This document shows, piece by piece, positions 32,343 to 43,457 of a stretch of 64,000 bases of DNA (its first letter is position 1; each line of letters begins with the position of its first letter). The position numbers were made by a program, and so were the translations under genes. A model generated the notes under the pieces. It was not told where the DNA came from, ran no database searches, and saw only the letters and a program-made list of their open reading frames with translations. Source of the DNA: Nectonema munidae (Eukaryota > Nematomorpha > Nectonematoida > Nectonematidae); NCBI GenBank assembly GCA_030549495.1, contig JAUIRK010000864.1:106001-170000 (forward strand), given 5' to 3'.

Positions 32343-34600
32343 GATATATATATATATTGATAATATAGCAATGGGGGCAAAAAAAGTGAAATAGACTTTT
32401 TCATGGTAAAACAAGGAAAAAGAAATGTGTCAAGAATTGCAAAGTTATCCCTGGAAGTGACATAGTATCACAACATAGAATTGTTATAATTGATATGTTT
32501 ATCACTAAAGAGAAAAAACGAAAAATTATGAAGATAGGTAGATTTAAGACATGGCTACTCGAAGATAAAAAAAATCAGGAAAGATACGAGAAAATAGTTG
32601 AGAAAAGTTTGATGGAAAAACAAATAGATGAAGATATTGAAGAAATGTGGAGTCACCTCAAAAACAGTTTGCTGGTTGCAAGTAAGGAGGTGCTGGGTAA
32701 AACAAAAAAAGGTAAGAAAACTCAAAAAGAAACATGGTGGTGGAAGGAGGAGGTTAGAGAAGTATTGAAAGATAAAAAGTTAGCCTTCAAGAAATGGTAA
32801 AAAAGTAAGTCAGAAGAGGATAAACAGATATATAGAATTAAGAAGAGAGAAGCAAAAAGGACTATCTCTGAATTGAAAGCAAATGAAACAGAAAAAAATG
32901 TACGAATCACTGGGGAATAAAGATGGGGACAAGCAAATTTTCAAAATTGCAAAGTCTAGGCAAAGAGATATTCAAGAAACTGGAAATGTGGACATTATAA
33001 AAAACAGAGAAGGAAAAATTTTGTTCAAGGATGAAGAAATTAAGAACAGATGGAAAGAGTACTTTGAGGAGCTATTAAATGTTGAAAATAACCATGAACA
33101 CACAGATAAAGGAGAAAAAGTTGAGGGTCCTGAGTTTGTTTTGGAAGAAAGAGAAGTATTGGAAGCAATGAAAGAAATGAAAAAAACAAAGCAACATGAA
33201 TCAGTGAAGTTAGTATAGATATGATAAAAGCAGGCTGAGAAAAATGTTGAAGATGACGACTAGATTGCTGGAATTCATTTGGAAGGAAGAAAGAATGCCG
33301 GAAGAATGAACTAAAAGCTTAATTATTCCGATTTACAAGAATAAAAGAGATGTGTTGAATTGCGATAATTACCGGGGAATTAAATTGCTAGAACATGGGT
33401 TGAAACTGCTAGAGAGAATTTTGAGTAGGCGCGTTAGAAATCAAGTAATTATAGACTCGAATCAGTTTGGCTTCATGCATGGTAAAAGTACAGTGGATCC
33501 GATATTTATAGTAAGACAATTGATGGAAAAAAGACTAGAAGGAAATCTGCCTTTATTTTGTAGCTTTGTAGACTTAGAGAAGGCATATGACAGAGTTCCA
33601 AGGGATATCGTATACTAGAGCTTGAGAGAAAAAGGTGTTAGTGAAAAGCTTCTAAGGTTAATTCAGGAAACATACAGGAACTCTAAGACTTCGATTATAG
33701 AACAATGAATGGATGCTCATAGGAGTTTGATATAAATGTAGGCTTACACCAAGGTTCGACACTTAGTCCAGTACTTTTTGCAATTGTTATAGATGAATCC
33801 TGGAAAAATATCAGAAAAGATGACCTTTGGGAACTTTTGTTCGCTGATGATTTGGTAATAATAGCAGACAGTAAAAAGGAAATGCAAGAAAGACTGTTTA
33901 TGTGGCAAGAATGTCTCGAAGGTAAAGGCCTGAGATTGAATTCACGTAAGACTGAAGTGATGAAAATCTGTAGGAATAAAAACGCTTTGATAAGCATGGG
34001 ATCGAATTGAAACAAGTGCAAGAGTTCAAGTATTTAGGGTCAGTTATTGAAAAGGAAGGAGGTTGTAGTAAGGATGTACAGTCGAGGTTGAATGCGAGTT
34101 GGGCAAAATGGAAAGAAGTAGAGACTGTTTTAAACGATAAAAAGCTGCCAATGAAACTGAAGGCTAAAGTGTATTTAACCATAGTGAGACTAGTCATGAC
34201 TTACGGTTCAGAATGTTAAAAGAAAGAAAAGAACAAGTTGGAAGTGTCTTAAATAAAAATGCTAAGAATGATGTTAAATGTAACAAGAAGAGATAGAATC
34301 AGGAATAAAGAAATAAGACGAAGAACAAAAGTAATGACGAGTGTGATAGATGTAATCGAAAAGAACAAAATGAGATGGTATGGACAAGTGCTGGGAAGGG
34401 AAAAAGATGAGAAAATAAGGAAAGTATACGATGAGCAGGTAAATGGAAAAAGGAAAAGAGGAAGGCAAAGAATGAGATGGGGAGATGATTTGGAAGAAAG
34501 TATGAAAAAATTGGTTTGGAAGAAAGCGATGCTACAGACAGAAAGCTTTGGAGAGAAAGGATCAAAGCATTCGACCCCCAATAAGGGGATAAGATGAAGA
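32343..34600 (+). pseudogene. RTE copy 3 linker, reverse transcriptase and C-terminus
   Basis: Pieces occur in order. The linker is at 32495-32800 (TWWWKEEVREVLKDKKLAFK) and 32883-33218 (WKEYFEELLNVENNHEHTDK). The RT N-terminus is at 33352-33618, with CDNYRGIKLLEHGLKLLERI, QFGFMHGKSTVDPIFIVRQL and FVDLEKAYDRVPRDIVY then TAG in place of the usual Trp. Next are VGLHQGSTLSPVLFAIVIDE (33740) and LFADDLVIIADSKKEMQERL (33840; an intact FADD catalytic box). EFKYLGSVIEKEGGCSKDVQ is at 34020 and MRWYGQVLGREKDEKIRKVY at 34370. The catalytic box is intact, but the frame is interrupted repeatedly. Confidence 0.85.
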
Positions 34601-34611
34601 AGAAGAAGAAA

Positions 34612-34705
34612 CAAATGAGAAAAAACACTTTTTATTCAATTCATTGAACTTGATTGTACATCTTTATAAAAATAACTAAAATAGAAAAATGCACATATAG
34701 GATAA
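34612..34705. repeat. Right 94-bp target site duplication of RTE copy 3
   Basis: Direct repeat of 31165-31258, directly following the (GAA)n tail. Confidence 0.9.
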
Positions 34706-36407
34706 GTATAAATGTTGAATTAATCGAATATTCATTGTGCATTAAAAATAGATAATAATTTGGAAGCTCTTAAAATTAGATTTAAAAATGACTGCACACA
34801 TTTGTCCTCTAAGTCTTAAAGGGTTGAATCAGGTATCATAAACAAGTAGCAAGAATATTTTCTAATAAATTTTATACAGAAGTATTCATATTTCCCAAAC
34901 ACTTTAAATAAATTAACGGCTTAATATCGTATATTTTTAAAAGATAAAACTTGAGCAAACTTTTTATTGTATTTTTTTCGTTCATTTATAGTCGTTTTTT
35001 GCCTTGAATTCATTCATTAACAAACACGGTGACAAAAAAAGGAAAATGATGCGTTTTTTGTTTAGGCTTAGTTGAAATAATATAAAATATTTCAACGGTT
35101 CCAAAAAGGTTGAGAAATGCTGCTTAGAGACCTGAGTGCCCGGGTATAAAAAGTTTGTGCACAAACCAATTTTTGAAGGGAGGTCGAAGCATGCATCGAA
35201 ACATTTAATGCGGATTTAAAATAGCGGTTTGGATTAGTAGACTACACTATGTTTGCAATATAAACGTGAATATCAAATCGCTTACAACTAGAATGTCTTG
35301 TCTATTTAGTGTTTTCTACAAAATTCTAGTTAAAAATAATTCCATACTACTATTACATATGCCCCTACTATAGCTATTGCAATCTCGTAAGGGGACATCA
35401 AATTACGAATGTCTTGATCAATAGCACAATCTTCAAAGTATTTCAAATTTATCAATACTTCCACATTCTCTGATCTCAATATTTATCAGATTCACGTTCA
35501 CCTTCCTTTCTACTTAGACTCATGTAGATTGGGTGGCTCCTTTAACTATCTTTTGAATCGAAACAACTATATTCACAACTACCAAACACAATAGCCCAGC
35601 ACCTTGATATATCGCGTCTGCTCAACAACTCAACTTTTAACAAAATAATCTTTAAGTTAATCAATACCTCTCTTCATTTTCCAACAATTAGAAATTAAAA
35701 AATATCCGCATTGCTAGCCAAATCTAATGAGTCCTTTTCTTCCCTCATAAATTTTTTAGACTATTATTTTCACACATTGTATGAAAAAGTTCATACAACC
35801 CTACTTTTCATTTTTATTCTACATTACCAATATAAACTACATGATGCTCTCTGCCACAGAACTAATAATCGGCATCAAGTTATTAATATGTACTACATGG
35901 TAGTTATTGACTTACAAAATGATCTCTAGTTATTACAATATATTCTTTTTACTTTTATATTTATTACTAATTCTTTCATTTATCTACTGCACTCTCTTTA
36001 ATATCTATTTACATTACTTCAACGTGCTTATACATATTTCTTTTCATATCTATCTCCATCAAATTTACAAATTTTTTTTACTCGATATATATCATCTCAT
36101 TTAAACTAATTTTGTTTTCAGTATTTTCTTTCTGGTTGAACATCCCGATAAAGCTGGCTTTCCTTTGTTTTCCAGATCAATTGAAAACTTAATTTCACAT
36201 GCTAGCTTTCCTCTATTTTCCAATGTTATAGAAACATTCATCTTTCCTCCAAATTAAATTTAACAATGTCTTTTTTATTAATAAAAAATAAATAAACTAT
36301 TATACTTTAAATTTAGTCTTAAACACACTTCCATTGCATCATGGCTACCCGTTGAACGCAAAATTTTCACCACCTGCATTAAAATAACTCACACTTTGAT
36401 CTTTTGA
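34706..36407. other. Spacer with a solo hAT-like terminus at about 35086-35122
   Basis: Read on the minus strand from 35122, CAGCATTTCTCAACCTTTTT matches the common hAT/Charlie end (CAGNGTTTCTCAACC). I found no partner end or transposase, so it is probably a MITE remnant. The rest is AT-rich with no recognised gene. ORFs at 35711-36104 are low-complexity Leu/Ile/Phe/Tyr-rich readings of AT-rich DNA. Confidence 0.4.
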
Positions 36408-36513
36408 CAGGGGTGCTTATTTAGTAGAAATATTTGCGAAATTCACACTTATTAAATGCTGGAATGAAAATATCGCAGTGAAAATTATCCTTCTTGTCAA
36501 ATTCACACCCTTA
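36408..36513. mobile_element. Short hAT-type MITE, about 106 bp
   Basis: The left end CAGGGGTGCTTATTTAGTAG and, inside it, GCGAAATTCACAC are mirrored by the right end. Read inward on the minus strand, that is TAAGGGTGTGAATTTGACA. The flanks are GATCTTTTGA on the left and GATCTTAATGA on the right, a plausible 8-10 bp target duplication. Non-coding. Confidence 0.5.
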
Positions 36514-36810
36514 GATCTTAATGACATTGAAAAGTGTACTATGCCTCCATGCAGCATATATTTGGAAAGTGACTTATAAAATGTCAACTCTCAGAAAATA
36601 ATTAAACTGGAGGCGAAATTTTAGAACTTTTATTTATCATTTTTATAACATTTAAGTCATATTGTATCCTCATTTTTATATATGAAGTTTGTATATCAAA
36701 AGTATAAATTTATAAATCACAAGATGTCTCCTTTAATATATCAGCTCTTCAAAATACATAACATTAAGTCATGTTTTCGAATACATAGTATTTTTAATTT
36801 ATTACTTTAA

Positions 36811-36870
36811 TAGATGGCACTAGTGGATGGGGCATAGGGTTGCTATCCCAGTTCGAATCGCGACTCTGAA
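36811..36870 (+). repeat. tRNA-like SINE head or tRNA pseudogene
   Basis: TGGCACTAGTGG (36815-36826) fits a pol III A box (TRGYNNARNNGG). AGTTCGAATCG (36850-36860) fits a B box (GGTTCRANTCC). The spacing of about 35 bp is as in tRNA genes. I could not fold a full cloverleaf with paired acceptor ends, so this is more likely the head of a tRNA-derived SINE. The sequence after it (to about 36960) may be its body. Confidence 0.45.
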
Positions 36871-39225
36871 AATGCAATCATCTGTCCAATTATGTAGGAA
36901 TATAGGATTCCACACCGAAAACTAAAAAAGTGTTCATATAATCTAAACTAAGTTAGTACCTCACTCAAAATGTATCTTCTTGCTTGATGCCTACAATATT
37001 GTAACCTTTCCAAAGTAACGTAATCAGGGTCATAGCTAAGAGGGGCAAGATGGGGTATGAGGGCTCTAGCTCCTAATATTCATTAGTTTTCATCTTGCTT
37101 AATATCCTTAAGGAGATATAGCATATTGTGAATAAATTTTTCTTGTCCAAAGCAAGTTCTTTGATTAACGAAGATAAATTCTTTTTTAAAGATGTTAAAA
37201 AATTTGTAACACTAGAAAAATTATACTTAATTAATTTTTTATATACTTTTCACATAATAAATCAAATAATGGTCTTCAATTTTTTTAACCACTCACTATA
37301 ATGGTCACTTCTCAAATACCGTAAAAAACTAGGAGTCAACTTATTAGAGATTCTGGAGCTGTTAAAAATTTCATTTTAAATAACTTAAATTTCACATATT
37401 AGCAAAGCATTGAAGCTAAGATTATTTGCTAAAATAAACATGTTTGACGATTTTTGCGTGTACCAAAGCTTAAGTACGCAAACACTAGATCTTATGTCTC
37501 CTTATACTGTTGCAAAAAGAATGAAGAAACGTAATAAATGGTTTTGTTAGCATTATTCAATTAAAACTTTGATATACTAGTAATAATGAAATTAGCTTTT
37601 AGGGACACACTTTACTTTCCGTTCTAATGAGGATTTGGTTATAAAGAGGTCATTTTAGTGAAATTTTACGAGAAAACACGATTTAAAGTTATTGCTTGCA
37701 CATGAAATTTCGCTGTAACGAAGTTTGGTATAACGACGTTTGACATTATAAACGTGATATGATTACTGTTATGACTTTTTGTAGGGCCATATTTGTGCGT
37801 CATAATTCAATTAACTTTTATTCAAAGTAAATAAAAAAGGCCTTAATTTATGTTCATTTTTGAAAAAGGCCACCCTACCGAAAAGTTGATCGGACAATAT
37901 GGACTAAAAAAGAAATATATTAGATAAAGAAATAAAATTTTTAAATACCTTAATTTTTTCCTATGAAGAAGGTGGTCTCCTGCCGAAACAAGTTAAGATA
38001 ATAGATTTATCTTTTTAAAATTACTCGAATAAATTTTATAAATTTTCTTTGTTCATCAATACCATGATTCCAACATGGGCAATAAGATCAAAAGAAAAAA
38101 ATTATATTCCTATATATTAGAAGCTATCTTTTTCCTTTCTAATGCTGTAACTTGACAATAATAACAGAATTAATATTAAAGAACTACCTTAGAATGAATA
38201 AATCACGCCGTTTCTTCATATTTACACTTTAAGTTTTTCCTTTATAGGTAAGGAAGCAATACATGAAATGACGGACCATTGTGAGAGAAGGGTCGTATTT
38301 GTCGCTTGTATTTCGATTTGGCAAATTTGGAAAGAAAAATAGATGCCCGCAGCCCGCTTTAAATTCGTCATGTTACAAAAAAGTATACCTGTATACGCCA
38401 TAAATTGCTAACTCGGCTACTCTATGTAGCACTCCTTTTAGAAGGAATAGAGTTAATACTTATACACGACTTTTTTAATGCACCAACGACATATGGCTTG
38501 AATTAAGCCATCTAGAACAGCTTTCTTTGAGAACTTATTAGTACCTACCTACCCATGATCGATAAACAGCTGCAATATTTCTTATTGAATTATTCTACAC
38601 AGATTTTATATTTCACTAAACTTTTTTTTCACATTTTACTAAAATTGTTACCCTTTTTAGTTCTAAATTGTTTTTTTAATTCTAATTTATTATCCATTTC
38701 AAAGTGTCTTTATTCAATCCTATTTTCTATTTTAGAAAGACAATAAAAAAGACGGAGGACAAGTATGCTTGCTATATTAGAATTAGATGTAACTAAAGTA
38801 ATGCTAAATTTCTAGAATAGCATTTATGTAGCCCCATAATTAGGTTTTTTCACACACTTTTTACACGAGATTTTTGTTTATTACAATAAATGATATAAAT
38901 TATGAATAACTTGAGTTAAGATATTTTTGTTTTCTATTTAGATTTTTCCAATGAATATTTATTAAATATGGAATACTCATAATTCTTTTTCCTTTGAAAA
39001 AGGCAGTCTATTGTCAAAACTAGATAAAAAATATAATAATTTATTCATTTAAAAATTATCTTAGAAAAAATTTTCAAATTTTATTGCTTCCTTACATGTT
39101 TTCAAATCGGTGGCAACTTAATCTTAATATTTATATTTAACAAATTTAATCGTTTTATAGTGGATAGAATGAATTTATTTTGATTAAAATGAAAATGGTT
39201 CAAACTTGAAAATGAAAATGGTTAC
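36871..39225. other. AT-rich spacer with faint pogo-like repeat
   Basis: At 37620-37760, phrases such as GGATTTGGTTATAAAGAGG and CGCTGTAACGAAGTTTGGTA with TAACGACG look like decayed subterminal sequence of pogo/Tigger MITEs (GTTATAACGA motifs). No ends were defined. No coding sequence was recognised elsewhere in this stretch. Confidence 0.3.
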
Positions 39226-39586
39226 CTGCGGATTCGGCGAAGATTCGTTCAGGTTGTAACATTTATCCATATGAAAATTAATGCTTTTTGAGGTTTGCAA
39301 ATCAGAAAACTCGGTAGAGGAAGTGGAAAAATATGAAGAGTTGATGAGAGAAGAAGCATACGAAGAATTGTTACTTATTTCGCTAGTACTCGTTGCAAGC
39401 ATCGCAACGCTTTTTGAAATTTCGCTTTTTGATGTGAGGAATTGTGTGTACTTTAATTCTTGTTGAAAGACATCTTGAATAATGAGAGCATTTTGTTTTG
39501 CGTTGATCCCCTTTTGCAGAAATACGTTAGGATTATAAGAAGCTCTGGTTGAAATTGCGGTAGCACTTAAAATGGAAACTTGTGCA
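39226..39586 (-). CDS. Candidate host-gene internal exon, function unknown
   Basis: On the minus strand a 361-nt block is fully open in one frame. It is bounded by an acceptor-like CTTCTAG (just before 39586) and a donor-like CCGCAG|GTAACC (exon end 39226). The translation reads AQVSILSATAISTRASYNPN, then VFLQKGINAKQNALIIQDVF, QQELKYTQFLTSKSEISKSV, then a Ser/Thr-rich tract (STSEISNNSSYASSLINSSY) and MDKCYNLNESSPNPQ. About 120 codons without a stop is unusual at this base composition, and local GC is higher than in the flanks. I recognise no domain. The Ser-rich half looks disordered. It could also be a chance ORF or an unknown element. Confidence 0.35.
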
Positions 39587-40155
39587 CTAGAAGTTTGTTA
39601 AAATTTGTAAATGAATTGAGCAAGTTTGACCAGTGCTTGTGCTTGATTATTATTTACTCGATTATAGAAGATAATTCCGCTTTTCTGTTGAAGGCTTGCT
39701 ACGCATCATCACTCAGCTCGTTAGGACTAGGATATTCATGGTCAGTATGAAGACATTGCTGGCTCACATGCAAGTATTTTGGTTATAGGAGGTTGTGTAG
39801 AATAATATATATATGATTAATGAAATGAAGCTAGGAAGATGAAGTCAAATGATTGATCACTTGATGATTTCTTAAGCACCAAAAATATTTTTGTGGTTAT
39901 TTGCTATACACTGCATCACATTTCGAGCTAGAGAAGGGGTGGAGTGCGGCAATAAAATTGCATGCTGAGGATTAATCTTTAAATTAATCACGATGATCGG
40001 TGGAGTGATCTCGTAAGTTCTGTCATCACTTTACTCCAACTTGGAAGTATACATACGGGCTCCAATTCAAAGTATTGTCACACCTAGCACATATAAATAC
40101 ACCACACTCCAACAAAATACAGCTTTATTATGTGTATAATGTAAGGCTTTCTTAC
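39587..40155. other. GC-richer non-coding stretch, possible intron/5' region
   Basis: The minus strand shows short coding-like stretches (HTDHEYPSPNELSDDA near 39700-39745; NNNQAQALVKLAQFIY near 39610-39660), each bounded by weak splice-like dinucleotides. They do not connect into one frame. A TATA-like CATATAAATAC lies at 40089-40099 (TATTTATATG on the minus strand). Interpretation is open. Confidence 0.25.
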
Positions 40156-40190
40156 CAGAGATGTAGTAACAAGCAAAAGCTACTAGTCAT
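40156..40190 (-). CDS. Candidate first coding exon, 35 nt
   Basis: The minus-strand ATG at 40190 begins MTSSFCLLLHL and runs to a consensus donor CTG|GTAAGA at 40156/40155. It is preceded by a C/T/A-rich leader. The hydrophobic run could be the start of a signal peptide. It is too short to prove anything alone. I list it because it lies upstream, in the same direction, of the 39226-39586 block. Confidence 0.2.
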
Positions 40191-43100
40191 GACGACGATG
40201 ATGATGAGGAGGAGTGTATGGTGAAGACTATGCTATTGTGATGAAAAGTGTTTGACTCCGCCTACTCACGCTAAACTTTTCCTTTTTTTCGATTTGCTGA
40301 AAAATTGGATTGATGTGACTTGCAAAGCTTTCCATTGCACCATTTTTTATTGAAGGAAAGACTCATTTTTTTGGTATTCATTGAATGTGTTTGATTGATA
40401 TTCCCTTGCTGTTAAACTTTACTGTCAACTGTAATTTTGTACTTTTACAACATTCTCCAAGCTTGTGTATAATAAATATTGAGAAAAATAATATTCTATA
40501 CTAATTATACATTAATTAAATGATAAACATAATATTTTAATTATTTTAAATTACTACTAGCATGCATCCCTCACTCGATTAAAATTATTGGTAAGTCATT
40601 CATTAAATTTAACGTATAACAGACTGAATTTATCGCATTTTGAAAAAATCCTACTTTTCCCACTAAACGATCCAAGAAAAAGCAAAAGTGTGCGAGTTGC
40701 GCTACTTTTGTCTAAATACGTTTGATGTTTTTTGACCTCTTCGAGAGGAATAACAACTTCCCAGTAGTGATGTGACGATGAATGGTCAAAACGACTAAAA
40801 CCAAAATGTCTGAAAAGGAATTTTTCAAAAAATGAAATTGTTATTCGTATACATATTTATACTTAACTTACTAACTAATCATAACCTGGCATATTCATAG
40901 TTACAAGAAAGGCTTGAATTTAAAATCCTCTAACTCATCATTTCGTATTTAAGTTATATTCGACATTTATTCTGACTTCTTAAACTTCTAGAATGGTAGA
41001 TTATTAGGAATCCAGAATGCTTCTGGCGCGAAGGAACTTTTTTTGTCCCAACTTTAGTTCTCACTTGATACTTGAGTAGGTAAAAGGATATTTTAATACA
41101 AAGCCGTGTCTAGATTTTTCCAGGACTAGAATGTAACTTTGCGTGAGGTTCGGAATGGAGCATGTGACTTGTATGAAGCCTAGAAGCTATTTTGGATATA
41201 TTTGCGCTATTTAAATAATATTAGGTTTTGATTAAAAAAAAATTTCATGTTCTGGGGTCCATGGATATCCAAAATTATATCCAATTTTTTACGTCATTTA
41301 TGCATATTCTTTTTCAACCCATCAATGCACTGATATAATGACAATTATTTAAATAAAAATAATGAATAATAATTCACTCAAATTCTCTATTTAAAGACGA
41401 ACTTTTTAATCTTGAGCATTTCATCATAAGAAACTATATTGTTTAGTTTGATTTTCTTGCAAAAAATTCTATATTCTATTAATTTTTTACCTCAATTAGG
41501 ATTTTTTAAGTTGAAACAAATTGATTCTTTTTTTTCAAAACGCTTTTTTGATCTTAAGTATTAATATTGATAAAAGATGTTTATATAAAGTTTTCTTTAA
41601 AAAATTATAAATTTTAAAATATTTAAAAATAAGTACAAAAAGTAGAATTAGACGAATTGAAATGGAAAAAATATCCGTCTAAAAGCAAATATCACGTGGA
41701 AACATGATATATGTCAAAATCTTATGAATGTATCTTATCTTCTCTAGCTAAACATTGTAAAACAATAAAATTTGATAAACTAACATGATGTAATATATAA
41801 CATACACTGAATATTATAATTGCAATGAATTTGTTAATTTTTTTCCTTTCTGTAACAAATTTTATTTATCAGAAGTAAGTTTTTGCAGAATCCGAAGTGG
41901 AAATATAATAGTTTAATTATTGTGGCGTTTTTTTCCTGGTTTTCTTCCTCTGAAGATTTCAAAGATTTTTATGGTTAGGTAGTGCTATGGTGACTCGATT
42001 CTAACCTTGTTATTAATCAAGCTTACCCTAAACTTTGAGATTCTTTGTCATTGTGTGAGCGTTCGTGTTAGGAATGAATTGTTCACTTAGCTGTATTCAT
42101 ATATTTGAAACATATATTCTTGTAAAATAATATATATCAAGGTATATGTATGCAGTACAAGGGCGTTCTTATGTTTGGGATAAAAATGTTAAGGAAGATT
42201 CTGGACTCAGCATTCCAGCGGAACCATTGTATACCTAAAGATGGTTTCGAACGTCGCAAACAATTTTTATAATTCATCAATACCTGTTTGTATATTACTT
42301 GCTCATTACATTCTTTTCAAATATAAGCTAGCCTAAAATGAATTTGTTATTTATTTTTTATAAACAGCAAACATCATCAAGGGGCAATAGAAGGTGATTT
42401 ATTAATCCATCAAAAATATCACACGTAAAAAAATTGGTCAAAAATTTTTCCTATATAATATAGTAGTTAAGTATTCGACATACATCATCTTCAAATTCGA
42501 TACTCGATATAAATAAAATTAGTTCAAGACAATTAGCAACCAAGAGCTTTTATAAAACGATTTTTCTTACCCAAGTCATTTCCTAAGCAAATGTTGACAA
42601 AAAAACTGGGTACTAAACTTCAACTAGGTACGAACTGTCTCTGGTACGAATCGTCGCAAATGATTCAACATGTTTCACGATGGAGAAGTGGGAAACGTTT
42701 ACCCATATTAAAAATGTTGTATTCAAATGATTATAAAAATCATAAAGGAGAAGAGTTTTATGAATAAAATACATAATTTAGTAAATTATTGTTTTCAATA
42801 TCATTTTAGAATAAATATATATATTCATCAATAAACAATTTTCTTTGACAGGGAAATAGTAGAAAAATAGGAAAATAGTAGAAATTCAATTTGAGGAATT
42901 ATATCTGTTGTCTTTCTACTTGTCTGTATATTATTAAGGGTCACAATATCATTTTTGCAAATGAAATCTGAATTATTTAGATATACTTAAAAATATTTAG
43001 TTTAGAAAAAAATTGAATTAAATGAAAAAGAACAAAGAATAGAATTTTTTTTAAACAAAAATATGAATAAATAAATATTTATCATTATTAAATACTTAGG

Positions 43101-43457
43101 ATCAAAAATCACTATATAGAGATTTAAGTGGAATTAACTTAAAAAAATGTAAATGAACGTAAAAAAACAAAATATAGAAATTTTTGCACATAAATAAAAC
43201 TAAACATCACAGTTTATCATGATAAAATGCTCAATATCAAAAAATAGGGGTTAGGGGTATAAGTAGAGAATTTGACTGGATTCATCTTAAAAATGTGAAT
43301 TCAAGTTCAATTTAAAAATATGAACTGAAAAATAGTTTCAAGTGGAATTAAGTGGATTCAACAAAAAGTCAAGTCCTTATTTGACTACATCCAAATAACT
43401 AAAGTATCGTAGGATGAAGTTTACCATAGAGATGCAGAACTAATGTAGATAATAATA
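40191..43457. other. Long AT-rich spacer, nothing recognised
   Basis: Over 3 kb without a recognisable transposon end, ORF or RNA gene. This is the largest stretch in the window without an identified feature. Confidence 0.4.

Larger units (their letters stand above)
31259..34611 (+). mobile_element. RTE-clade LINE copy 3, near full length
   Basis: About 3.35 kb between the two 94-bp direct repeats. A GC-richer 5' region (31375-31620) includes GCGTCAGGAAGGGCATCTGG. The endonuclease ORF is at 31626-32342. The linker and RT (32495-34600) follow, then a 3' end ATAAGGGGATAAGATGAAGA with (GAA)n at 34598-34610. RTE elements are compact, with one endonuclease/RT ORF and microsatellite tails, and this copy fits. 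Several stops and frameshifts remain, so it is not active as it stands. Confidence 0.85.

Noticed and set aside
34249-34628. Long minus-strand ORFs (108-121 codons) opposite the RTE 3' end
   Set aside because: They are antisense shadows of the purine-rich RTE C-terminal coding region (Phe/Leu/Ser-rich), with no independent homology.
35707-36104. Two overlapping plus-strand ORFs of 65-72 codons
   Set aside because: Translations are Ile/Leu/Phe/Tyr-rich low-complexity readings of AT-rich DNA with no motif.
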